From: Chamaecyparis obtusa
Taxonomy: Eukaryota; Streptophyta; Pinopsida; Cupressales; Cupressaceae
DNA length: 64,000 nucleotides
Assembly: GCA_027943335.1 (NCBI GenBank)
Contig: BSBK01002084.1
Span: 5,001 to 69,000, forward strand
Reading direction: 5' to 3'
The notes beneath the pieces were generated by a model. The model saw only the letters and a program-made list of their open reading frames with translations. It was not told the DNA's origin and made no database searches. Numbering within the stretch: position 1 is the stretch's first letter; every line of letters begins with the position of its first letter. This document shows positions 1 through 11,849 of the stretch, piece by piece. The position numbers and the translations under genes were made by a program.

Positions 1-551
1 ATAAGGTCTAAAGAAGATTGAAATGATCTCAAAGAGGCACACTAAAGCAAGGGCCCAAATAGAGCATAAAATTGTAAACGGGATACAATTCATGACACTA
101 CGATCAAAACAAGTGCTTGGTAATTTTTATCGCCATTTTTCATCTAGTTGAGTCTAGATCTCAATTAAGTCCCTTTACCTTTGTAAATCTCAATTTGTTT
201 GATATTATGTTTACTTATTTCAACTGTCTATTATAGGAGAAGTGTAGAGGAGAGCACTAATAATTTTAATATTGAGTGCATTGTTTTTCCACCTTGTATT
301 TTAAAAAACTAAACAAGAAAATTAAATTTCTATAGTTTTTGCTCTATAAAAAAAGGATAATTTTGTCTACAAGAATTATTAGGATAGCATGAGATTTAAT
401 TACAATCATATATGTGTAATATACACACATAACAAGTGGGCCTAAAGCATCTTGTACCTCCTACCTCTTTGGTTCGAGCCAAAAGTATCTTAATAAAATA
501 CAATCTAAGATATGCATTGGGAGGATTGAGGGTGTCCTACTCCTATCCCCA

Positions 552-578
552 ACACACACACACACACACACACACACA
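552..578. repeat. (AC)n microsatellite
   Basis: An uninterrupted run of about 13 AC dinucleotides. Confidence 0.95.
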
Positions 579-1986
579 ATATAAGGATTTAGGGATATTA
601 ACTTCAATTTTTTACAAGAATTGTTTTTATCTTTTTGGGATAATTTTCACATTTATTTTGTCCATGGTTTTTATGCCTATGGTATTGTGAGCTACATTTT
701 TTTTTATGTTCCTACTAATATTTTTACACACACATGAGATGTTGATGTAGTATGTTTTGTGGAGAATTCAAAAGTAAGAAAGGGTCTCCAAAATGTTAAA
801 GGGAGAAAGTGTGTTGTATATATATTTTTAGTTTACCTTTTTTTAATCAACAAAAATATGTATCTTATTGTTTTCCATTCTGCAAAGTGAAGTGAAATAA
901 AAATATTGAGATAATTTTTTACATCTAAATTAGAAACATTTGAACTCTAACATAATACTATAACTTTAGAGTTTGTTGATTATTATACTAAAATTTTAGT
1001 AATAGTAATGGAATGTGAGGATTGATAATACTACTAAACTTAAATTCTGTAAATTCTTCATCAAAGCTACCACTATCATCACAAATTGAGCATAACTTTT
1101 TAGCCCCCACTTGATTATTTCTTGTTATGATATTTGACATTTGGTTGCATGATAGCGACTAATTTTGGGGGTTCTTCTCACTACAAGAAACTTTTGGACC
1201 AGGAAGAAGTGGACATTGTCTATCCTGGAGATAAAGGATTGGTGCTCGGTCTCGAAGATATTAAGCTCATCAAAATGCTAATGTCATCCCATATTCAGAT
1301 GTTAGCCTGGCATGTGAAAGAGTGACAAAGGGTTATAGCTACACTTGTTATTGACTTGAGACATATATATACTAGAAATAACTTCGATGAATATGATCCA
1401 TGAATAGTAGCTCCAACTTGTTCACCATTGAATAAAACTGAAGCTACCTATAGTTTAGCATGGAAAGATAGAGTTATAAAGTGATGTAGATCACAAAACT
1501 AATACTTTTTCTTTTTTTCCTTAATCAATGTATATCACATTTAACTGATACCTTTATCTTGATTAGTGTCATTTTGAGAACAATTACATACACATTTTCC
1601 CAAATCCACGCAATACAGATATATCATTGATTTCATAATCATGGGAACTTCCTTTGAAGTTGTTAATAGCAAATGACCATTGTTCATAGGATAATTTAAT
1701 TCACCTGAAAATTCAAAATAACTTGCCCTATAAAGATTTCTTATTGTTAAAACTAACAAACAAATAAACTAGAAAACAAACTAAAGATTCTAGCAGTGAA
1801 TGACGGTGGAAGAGAATTTTGGAATTTATTCTTGGTTGCACTTATATCCAAAAAAGAGAAATCCACATCACGTTTTGCACCCATCATTGACTATTGGGTC
1901 AAGTGATATCAACCTTCAAGAAGGCTTGTACAAAACAAATCAAGAAATTCTTTAAGGTCACTTTCCAAAAAAAAAAGTTAGGAGAG

Positions 1987-2065
1987 AGGATTCAGTAGTT
2001 GAGCATTCTAATTTTGCATTTCTCAAAATTCTAGGATTCAATAGTTGAACACTCTAATTTTGCAC
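1987..2065. repeat. 46-bp tandem duplication
   Basis: The segment starting AGGATTCAGTAGTTGAGCA at 1987 is repeated with a few substitutions from 2033 (AGGATTCAATAGTTGAACA), period 46 bp; the second copy is recognisable for about 33 bp. Confidence 0.75.
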
Positions 2066-2905
2066 GTGGAAATTTCAAATCACTCCCAATTTTTTAGAGC
2101 AATTGATTTTGGCAAGTCCACAACTTATAATTAAGGTTTATGCGCCACATAATCAAATATGATGCTACATTAGTGAGCTTTATTCCAAAGTGTCTAAAAC
2201 AACCAAAATAAAGTGAGACGATACTTGTGCAAAAGAGAAACTAATACTTTTAGTTTTTTAACATTTAAGAGATACATTTCATTCAATTACAAATAATCAT
2301 TATCAATAATAACAATTTTAAAATTATAATTATTAATATAATATAATTAAAAATATTAGACATTAAATCAACAAATATAAATATAAAAGTACTACCTTAT
2401 TTTCTTTCATTACTATGCAAATATGCAAATAAAGCAACCCGAGGCTTGCTACTAAACTGTGTTTAGAGGGAATGTGTTCTTACAATATTTCTTCCTGAGA
2501 AGCTTAGCAGTGTTACGAAGCTTTGTCTTCCGGATTGGGTCTTGACAAATATCACCAAATTCAACTAAGCATTTTACTGGTGTTCATACAGATGTGGAAA
2601 ATGAACTCGTTGAATAGTTGTTTTTCCTGAAAAGTCTGGTCATTCATAAAATTCTAGATACATTTAATCCAAGATGAAAAACATAGAAGAGTTTTTAGTA
2701 AGCATACACTCTTGGATACGAATATGAAGATATCAACACTAACTTTTTTCAAAATTTTAAACAAATTTTTATTTTCTTTTCAGTGGTGGGCTCAACTTAG
2801 AAACTGCCAGATAATAATAAGCCTTGAAATTAGTAGTCATCTTAAACCTTTACTTTAAAGGCAATTTTAAGGTCATTATATGGGTGATATTTTTTTGAAC
2901 TTTCC

Positions 2906-3039
2906 AGGAGCCGAAAAGGCTCCTCGGGGTTATTTATTATGAAATTATGAGGAGGGGTTCAGTTCTGAAAACAGGGGAGATAACAGAGTATTCTTTGGGA
3001 AATTTAATCTCGTATACAGGGATACGAGCCTGCGGGCTC
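2906..3039. repeat. Cluster of three short inverted repeats
   Basis: Three perfect stems lie within 134 bp. AGGAGCC (2906-2912) pairs with GGCTCCT (2918-2924) across a 5-nt loop. CTCGTAT (3009-3015) pairs with ATACGAG (3022-3028) across 6 nt. GAGCC (3026-3030) pairs with GGCTC (3035-3039) across 4 nt and overlaps the second stem. The patch is more GC-rich than its surroundings. Function unknown; it may be the edge of a decayed element. Confidence 0.6.
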
Positions 3040-5240
3040 TGGATTTTTTCATCAGAAAGATAAAGAAGACCTAATAAATCTTTGTGTTTATTTATTTTAT
3101 TTTTTTATTACAGATTTTCATGTGTGATCTTTCAATCATTTTCAAATGATTCCTCTTTTATATCTGATTATTTTGTGTTTATTACAAAATCTTGAGTTCT
3201 AATTTATTCAGTTGTTTGGAAGGAATTGCTCTCCCAATTATTATCTGCAGCTACAGGGTGAATGATATGTCAATCATCTATCTCTGTTTCTTTCATTTTC
3301 AATTTTTTATCACACTTGTATCATTCAATTCATATTGACGAGCTTTTTTGTAAAAAATATACCTTCTAAATTATAAATATAAATGCACTATATTCAAGAG
3401 TTTTTTTTTTTTGCTAAAAAAGAGGCTGAAGCCGAAAGTTTTGTATTGAAGTATGATAAGAACAACATAGTTTAAAGTCACATAGTTTCTGAAGTAGTCC
3501 AAGAAAAACATAAATGAAACAAATACTAACTGGAAAAAAACAGCCTAAATTTCGAGTTGACTCCTCTAGTGTAAACTTGATCTTGATCCACTGAGAGATC
3601 AAACACTAGGAACCTCAATAATACTTTTGTAAAAAAAACTAGACAAAAATAGAATATGGAGATTTTTATTTGTTATTCCTCCGTTTGAAGAAGTCAAAGA
3701 TCATTTTTCCTCCTCGTCCTATTGTGGGTTCAATCCGTGGGAATCACCATGCTCATCCTCTCCATCATCATCATTTCCAAGAGTTGTACCTCTTTAATGC
3801 AGAGAAAGATGACCAAGATGACCAATGAAATAGTTGATCTTTTCACTATCTGTTAGTAGTTCTTTGTAGGGGAAAGACACAAATACATGTGCACCTTAAC
3901 TTTAGACTTCTCAAAATCTTAAGTGGATATTTTAAATTATTCTCAAATTTTTAGAGTAATCTACTTGTCAAGTTCCCTACTTAAAATAAAATTTCAAGTT
4001 CACATGGTCAAATGCGATTCCACATCACCATATTTCTTTGTGAAGGTGTTCAAAATGGTCCCAAAAGTGATAAGACCTATAGGTGCACACTAAGGCATGT
4101 TTAATGATGCACTAATGTGACATCATATAAGTGATTGTTTTTTGAAATTGAGATGAATCTTTTTGAAACAAGCATTGGCATGACATTTTTAGTGCACCAC
4201 TATAAAATCTCTTTTGTCCACCTCCTATTGTATTGGTACCCCTATCACTTGTTATTCCCCTCAAAAAACTCTATAGAAAATAAATTTAATTTATTTATTA
4301 ATTATTTCAAAGACAAATCTCTTAACTAGCATGTATTACGCATTAAAAAATAAATCAAAATAATCCAAAACAAACAAATAAGATATATTACACAATTGTA
4401 CATATAAATTAATTTACATACTAGATTTTATTTTTACTAAAAAGATTAAGTTGATTATAAAACATTTATTTTCTATCAATCTTTTACTTGTCTCCACCCA
4501 TGATTGAATTTACTTCTTCCCAAGTGCTTTAGAGGACAATAATAACTACTCAATAGACATGTTTATCTAATAATAATAAAAATGCATGTTATGAGTGTAG
4601 AAATGTCATTCTCTCCATGCTTCCCTAGAAGAAGCATCTTCCACTATACACACATCTCGAAGATATCCCACCATATTCCTTGTTTTAGACCATTCCCTTG
4701 GGGGGATGTTGGTTTAGACAGCAACAAATTTTACATCATTAGAGACAAACCTCCATCTCTCCTTTTCGCTTGTTCTTATCATTCTAAGGAAATATCACCT
4801 TCAAATAAAGTTTAAAATATTCGTTCTCGTTATAAATTTGTCTTAATTTCGTTATTGTCATCACATAGCACAAAACAACACCTTTTATCCTTTCGCATAG
4901 AAATTTGTAAGGTCGAAACACGCTATACTCACGGTGAAACAATTTAAAATGGATAAATCAGTGCATAATCTTTAAATTAGATATGATTTAATTTATATTA
5001 GATAATTGGTGATTGAGTACAGTAAATTGAAATAATTGTTTTGAAAATTAATTGTGATAGAAGTGTATATACTTAATTCTTTATATGAGAAATAACTTGT
5101 AAATTTGACTTGTCTTAGGGTGTGGGAAAATGGATGTATTTTGTACTTTTGATTTCTAATTCACTTAACTTTCTATTTTGTGTTGATCATTAAGAACTAG
5201 TGGTGTTTAAAGATAGCTTTAAAAGATTATAGAGAAGTCA

Positions 5241-5261
5241 TGTGTGTGTGTGTGTATGTGT

Positions 5262-5309
<48 letters not shown>
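5241..5309. repeat. Compound (TG)n(AG)n microsatellite
   Basis: A TG run with two TA interruptions (5241-5294) passes directly into AG repeats (to about 5309). Confidence 0.95.
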
Positions 5310-7508
5310 AGGAATATCAAATATAACAAAAAGAAGACTTTAAAAGTCAATCAGAGAGAGGTGTATACATAGTCAGCAAAGTATTAATAATCACCCAGCT
5401 AGCAATTTGAATAAATAATCAGCAATTTATTAGAAATTATACTAAATCGACTTAGTGGTACAAATTACATTAGATTAAATAAATAAACTACACAAATGTG
5501 ATTTCATCAAGGAAAAGTCATTCTTGAACTTGTAAAGACACCACCCTTGGGAAAATAAGATATAAATATAGGCACAACAACAAGATCAAGGGAGGAGGAA
5601 TCAAAGAGGAAGGACATAGGAATCAAACCAAGAGAAAAAGAGAAAGGATCATAACCAATCAGGGATAGGAATAACATCTAGTCAACAATTTGAATAAATC
5701 AACATATTTGATAAAAACTCTCAATAAGCACTCAACAAGAACAAGGGGAATATAGGATTGAACCCATAGCATCCATTCAACAATTATATTCACAAAAGAA
5801 ATTGATATCTCTCAAGTTAGCAATAGAATATTCAAGCAATCTTCTTAAGACACAATCATCATTCATAACCTTTATTTGTTTCTCTATCTTAGTGTGACTT
5901 CTTGGACTTGTGTGCTAGACATTTTCCTTGTTAATAGATGTATGCTCCTACTTTAAATTCACCATTACTAATTTGTAGAGATTTGTTTCATAGTTTTACC
6001 TTGTACTATGTTCTTTACTTTACATTTTGTAAAAATAAGAACTTATGGTATTTATAAATATCGTAGTGGTGTTGTACAATCAAACTATGAGGGCATTATC
6101 CCTTAATCAATCCCTTGAATTTAAATAGTATCAAAGATAATAAGCAAGCACTTAAGATGCATATTCTTCACTCCTTTCATTGCACTAGTTGAATTGTGTC
6201 TATGTTGATCATATTAGTGCTATAGAATTTTGTACTTTTGAATAATTCTTAAAAATCATTAGACTAAATACATCAAATTTCTTTCAATACTAATACATAA
6301 CACTAAATCGCAACAAAAGTGTGTTTATCTAGTTCAAGATAGAAGGTTCGCAGAGGTCAATCAATCACATTTTAATACTAAATTTTTATGTATACAACTT
6401 CTACATAAACATTGGTTCTAAAAAATTTACACAATTCATCTAGAAGCCGTATACATGCTTACAAATAAAATTTTATATTTTAAAAATAATAATTTTACAA
6501 TTAAAAGATCATCCATGCATCCACATACTTGACTTAAAATAGAATCCAAATGACAAATGACTAAATAAAAATAGGTGAATAAATATACATTATAAACAAA
6601 CAATAAAGATAAATTTATAAAATTGTATATAAACAAATAGAATGGAACTAAATATCTAAAGATTATATATATAAAAACTAGGAAACTGAACCTAAATTTA
6701 TACAAATATTATCTTAAATAAAGACAAAACTAGAAAACAACTAATACAAACAACACTATTTCTACCATAGAAATAGCCCTGGAATTTGACGGTCGCCCCT
6801 ACCTGTCATATCAATTTTCCATGACGCTTTGGTCATTTTAATGCCTTTCAGTTTAGGTTTTAAGATGTATATTAATTGTCAATTTTTTTCTAATTTACAA
6901 ATAGTCTAATAATTCTTTTAAATTTAATTATTTTGTCAATATAATATCTGTATAAATTAGTAATATTTACAAAAATCTCAACAAGTTTCTAAATTCATAT
7001 GTTTTATATTGAAATTTTTTTAAATCAATAAAAATAATATATAATAAATTATATACAAACTTTTATTTATGATAAAATAATATAAAATTAGAAAAAAATT
7101 ATAAATTGGTAATATATGTCTAATTAATTAAGAAAGTTTCTAAGTTTATATATTGCATACTACTATTTTAAATTGGTAAAACAAGTTTCTAAAATTCATA
7201 GATTTTGTTTTAAAAATACTCTAAATTAAAAATTCATATAATAAACAAAATAGAAACATTTGTCATAAATATATATTATATAATATATGTAAACCAATAT
7301 ATAGTTATTTTATTGACTAAATACTATATTATCTATAGCAAATTTTGATGGTTTATTAAAGAATTTAAGTGTCATATTGACAGTTTTATGAAAATTTAAC
7401 CTATCAATCTATACAGTCCAATAAATTTTCAGGCTGTCATATACGACTCAAAAGTTGAAGAACGGCCAATACAGCCATCAAATTCCAAGCCTGCATAAAA
7501 AGATGAAA

Positions 7509-7536
7509 TCCTTATCCTTATCCTTATCTTTATCCC
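7509..7536. repeat. (CCTTAT)n short tandem repeat
   Basis: About four consecutive hexamers of the type CCTTAT, the last one with a C-to-T change. Confidence 0.85.
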
Positions 7537-7879
7537 ATTTAAGACAAAGGCAAAAACAAAATCATAAGGCAAAACTTTCCCATAGTTAACAAACTTAGAA
7601 AAGCATGGAAAATATCCTGGTAAAAGCATGGAAATATGAAAACTTTGGCAAACATTCCCCTTTTGTCAAGGCCTATGTTTGCCTTAAATATTTAAGAATT
7701 GTGGCTTCTTATTATTATAGACTATAGTCCATTGTCAAATATGATTTTTATTAATATCCTTACGTTTTCACGAGGGCTTTCACTTGGGATTTGACTTTCT
7801 TACTTTCTACTGCCGATTTATTCTTCGTACTTTTTTATAATTACTCACCTCCCGATAAAGTACGGTCTTGTCAGCCTTA

Positions 7880-8050
7880 ACTCACGCGCAGCTTTGAAAA
7901 CCGGGTGGCGTTTCTGTATTTGTCGTTAATTTGCTTTTGTCGGCGCGGCGGGCCCCTCTTGTCGCTCCATATACACAATGTATATCTCTGACACGTACTG
8001 GGTTAAATATGTATACGTGGTTAGTGTGTATATCCAATTTAAAGAGTACA
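7880..8050. other. Local GC-rich patch followed by TATA/CACA-rich segment
   Basis: Between 7880 and 7970 there is a rare concentration of CpG and GC-rich words (for example CGGCGCGGCGGGCCCC near 7941-7956) in otherwise AT-rich DNA. A perfect stem ATATACA/TGTATAT with a 3-nt loop follows at about 7969. It could be a promoter remnant or an element edge. No gene follows on either side, so no function is assigned. Confidence 0.35.
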
Positions 8051-8755
8051 CATTGTGGAGCTTTTTTATGATAAACATTTGCAATATTGGTAAGGGATTT
8101 TTTTTTCCCTATGAGGATTGTTTTTTAGGAAGAGTCAAAGATTGAGGGGTATCAGTCAAATTCATTTGGGGTACAATGTGCCTCATCACTTATGTGTTCT
8201 AACCTTGCAATGGCAATACTAGATCCTTGGTGTGCTCTTCAAGAACCATTCAATTTCACCAACAAACTAAAGACCAATTGACATGAGGGGCATATTTTGA
8301 ATCTTGAATCTTTATTTTGTATAATTTTGTTTAAAGTTTTTGAGTATTTGATTTAAAAATATATTTTGAACAATTTTGAGTTTTATTATTCTCATTTTTT
8401 ATTTGATTTGGAAAAAGATAACTTAATTATTTCTTGTATGTTTTTTAATTTTTAAATTATCAATTTTTTATTTGGGTTGAATATATGGGTGTAAAAATTA
8501 TTTAAGTCAATTTCATAGCACAAGGTTGACCTTCATGTTTAGGATTAGAATTTATTCATGCATCCAAATCAACTTGATTATAACTATTCATTACTTGTGA
8601 TATTACCATAAGGATTCAATTGTGTAGTTTTTGAGTCAAATTCATTGAACCATGTTTCATGAGTAGTGGTTCACAAGAACCCATCTATCATGAGAATGAA
8701 TGGAACACGTAGCACTCTTTGCATTTAGGTGATGCTCATAGAGGTGAAGTATCAA

Positions 8756-8830
8756 GACTTCTCGGGAGGTCACTCATCCCAGTACTACTCTAGCTCAACC
8801 ACGTTTAAACACAAAGTTTCTTCCAAGGTT
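8756..8830 (-). pseudogene. 5S rRNA-derived relic (internal-promoter half)
   Basis: On the minus strand, 8791 down to 8756 matches the 3' half of plant 5S rRNA as I know it, including the block AGTAGTACTGGGATGAGTGACC followed by a CTCCCG-type segment, with about two mismatches in 36 nt. Weaker similarity runs on to about 8830 (the AAGCGTG/GTTAAG and AGAACTC regions of 5S, heavily mutated). The 5' third of 5S is not recognisable. The block includes the region of the internal RNA polymerase III promoter. 5S-like sequence outside rDNA arrays is known in plants from Cassandra-type TRIM elements, which carry it in their LTRs, and from 5S-derived SINEs. No second copy was seen nearby, so a solo Cassandra LTR, a SINE relic and a dispersed 5S pseudogene all remain possible. 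Confidence 0.6.
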
Positions 8831-11800
8831 AAACCCACTTTGCTTGCAACCCCATTTGCAAAACCTTCAGCAAGTGTTGTGCCTTATGAGTCATTCATTA
8901 GAAAGCCCCTTAAGTTCATCAATTGATAAGTAGCATATATTAATATATCCTACTTATCTAGTCATTACTTGTTAAATCATACACCAAAGCTTTCAAATTA
9001 TGTGCCTAGGTCTAGTATAAAAAGATCTATAGGGATCATAGAGAATCCCTCCCTCAATTTGCCTAAAATCACATGTTCTTTGAAATTACTCTCTCTCATA
9101 ATCACCCTTGCCCATATCAAAACATAACTCCATGTTAGCGTATTTTGATTGCATTGCCTCTTGGTTAACAAAACCCAAAACCTTAGTTCTTGCACTGGGT
9201 TATTGCATCACCCTTTTACACCTTATTCCAAATATCAATTTTCACACACCATCATAGTGATTGACATTTACATCATTGCATGTCCCTCGATTTTATCAAC
9301 AATTTTAAATTAATCACATGGTTTATCTAAGATGAAGATCCCTGCATGAAAAGTTTAAAAGGTGTTTGTTAACAATAACAATTTTCTCAATTAGTTGAGT
9401 CTCTATTGGTAGTATGAAAGGTAGGTAGATCATAAAGTCATTTCTATAGTTCAAATATCAAGTCCACAAATGCAAAGCTTAATTCAACAACATGAGATTG
9501 ACCCGAGGTTTTGCACAATTTCAAAGCTTTTAGAGATAAGTCATCTTATTATGTTCACATTAGTTCTAACATCAAATTTTAGGTAGTAATAAATCATAAA
9601 GAAATCGTCTCTTCTTTATTGACATCAAGGTATGTATACACCTTCATTATTTATTTTTATTTCAAATCTAATCAAGCACATATTTATACATCGACTCTTA
9701 AAATCTCAAGAAAATTTGTTTATTCACATTTATCTACTCTAGATTTCTATGCAAGAGTGATTTAGTCCCTTACATAAAAATGGTGAATCTAACATTTTTA
9801 CCCTAAGTTTTTTTTTTATATTTGTTATCTCTAATTTTGTTGGTGTATCATTTATTTTAGATTTTATTACGGTTTTGACCCATTATCATTTAAGAATAAT
9901 TAGCTTATTCCATTATCATTTAAGAATAATTAGATTATTCTAATTAGGGTTTGTCCTGTCATTATGTGTTATCTCTTTACTTTCTACCCTTTGATTATGC
10001 TTAATTGCTAAATATTTTATTATTGATTTTACTCAACCCTTATATTTGACCCATATATATTCATATATAAAAAAATTATAATGTTTTTTTCATCTTAACC
10101 ATATAGAGGATGTTAAATGCTCTATCAAAGCGTTGCTTCATAGTGTGTCTCACTTTTCAATTTTAATAGATTTTATTAGCATTTATTATTTCAAGTAAGA
10201 TGGATCTTCTTCATTTGTCTTACACCTTGCATAAATTATGAGGATGATATATTAATATAATATTAAAATAGTGACACAAAAATATATGATAGAATAAAAA
10301 AGTATTATAATGAAGGAATATATGAAGGTCTACATTACGTAGTAGTATTATGCTTATGTAGAGAAAGGCAATGTAGAAAAGATGGTAGCTAAAGATCAAC
10401 ATCCATAATTGATGCAGCTAACTAAAGATTGACATACCTAACCATGATAAGGAGTGTAACTTAACTAGGGTTAGATAAGTGAAAATAAACTACATAAAAC
10501 ATTATGGGAACATAATTGAATGGCTTACTAACTAGATATGGGGCAATAAAGTACATACTTGATATAGAAACATAATTGATTAACACAACTAAGTGAACTT
10601 ATCCTAATTAGGCTCCTAGAACAAAATATAATAATAAACTAAATACAAAAATAAATAATGCTCCAACACTTACCTTGTCTTTTTTATGGTACCTCTAGGG
10701 ATTTGGCTTCATGTAATGATGTGCCTAACAAGCATAATTTTTTCTCTCTCGTGCTTTCTCTCCTACCATACCTATCAATTATCCTACATGGGTCTCTCTT
10801 GCTAAATGTATGTATGAGAAATACTTTTAAGTAATGATTTTCCTACTAAGATTCTCATGATGTTTGTATTTCTTATACTAGTTATGTGCCTTGACATGAC
10901 CATTCTTTTCCTTTATTTTCTCAAGGCATGTTTGATGATTATTTAATTCATGATGCTTCTATTGATGTTAATGATTTTTTCTTATATAATAATAGTATAA
11001 TTCATGCTTATCATTAACAAATTAGTTGTGATTTTACGTTATCTACATCTTGTGATCAAGTCTTGTTAGTTATAAAAAAAAATGTAATATAAAACTAGAG
11101 TATCAACCCATCTTCATGGACATGAAATTGTCTTTATGAAGATAGAATGAATACTAAACAAGATATAGATGATTAAAGGACTATTCCTGAGAATAGGCAC
11201 TGTCTCCTTTACTTTGGTATATGTTAAAATTAGGAGGGTGTTCCTAGAAGTTTCCTTGATGATATTATCAACAAAAGAAATATGATAAGATGCTCTAGAC
11301 AAAAACCATACCTAATTTGAATGAGACCCAAATATTTGCCACTAAGTTTATGACTTACTAGTTACCTACAAAACCCCTCATTAAGTTAATAAAAAACATA
11401 TTTTCATACACATTTGAAGGTGAAAATAATATTGTGTTTGATATTAATGTCCACTCATCACTCACATTTACAAGTTTTGTGTATGAATAACATTATTCTT
11501 CTAAATATTGGCTATTAAAGTTCATTGAGGATATTCTCTAAACTATATCTCTAATTCATGAAATATGTAAAATTTAACCTACTTCCTAAATCACTAAAAA
11601 TGATATATTTTCTCATTATGAATGTGTTTGATTATTGATGTTTAGGACTATTCCCTACTCTAATAGGTAATCTAAATCCAAATTATAACAAGGAAGAGGG
11701 CACACCTTTAAATCAAGACTAAAACTAATTTTTTACATACATACAAATCAAATATGCCACTCCATATTAATTTAGTTTATGAACGTTAGTTTCTGGAGCA

Positions 11801-11849
11801 TAATCCCTTCACATTTCTTGTAGAGAGTTAGTTTCTAGGTGATTTTGTT
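8831..11849. other. AT-rich intergenic DNA, no gene recognised
   Basis: No frame longer than about 65 codons and no recognisable domain. It contains one 30-bp tandem duplication, listed separately. Traces of coding-like composition around 10900-11560 are too degraded to assign. Confidence 0.55.
9881..9940. repeat. 30-bp perfect-period tandem duplication
   Basis: Two adjacent 30-bp units starting CATTATCATTTAAGAATAAT, at 9881-9910 and 9911-9940, differ at a single base (C/A). Confidence 0.9.

Larger units (their letters stand above)
1..5240. other. AT-rich intergenic DNA, no gene recognised
   Basis: Open frames here are short, lack recognisable motifs and are broken by stops, so no gene is called. 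The stretch holds an AC microsatellite, a 46-bp tandem duplication and a group of hairpins, listed separately. Near 3402-3460 a poly-T run is followed by a short GGCT-GAA-GCC hairpin; read on the minus strand this looks like the A-tailed 3' end of an old LINE or SINE, but nothing else of such an element is visible. Confidence 0.6.
5310..8755. other. AT-rich intergenic DNA, no gene recognised
   Basis: No coding frame with a recognisable domain. It is very AT-rich, especially 6840-7400. It contains a short CCTTAT repeat and an isolated GC-rich patch, listed separately. Confidence 0.6.

Noticed and set aside
4582..4815. 77-codon frame, possible small gene
   Set aside because: No motif, no conserved context and composition like the flanks; it is within chance expectation.
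8729..8926. 65-codon open frame
   Set aside because: It runs antisense through the 5S-derived relic, which explains the sequence better than a protein.
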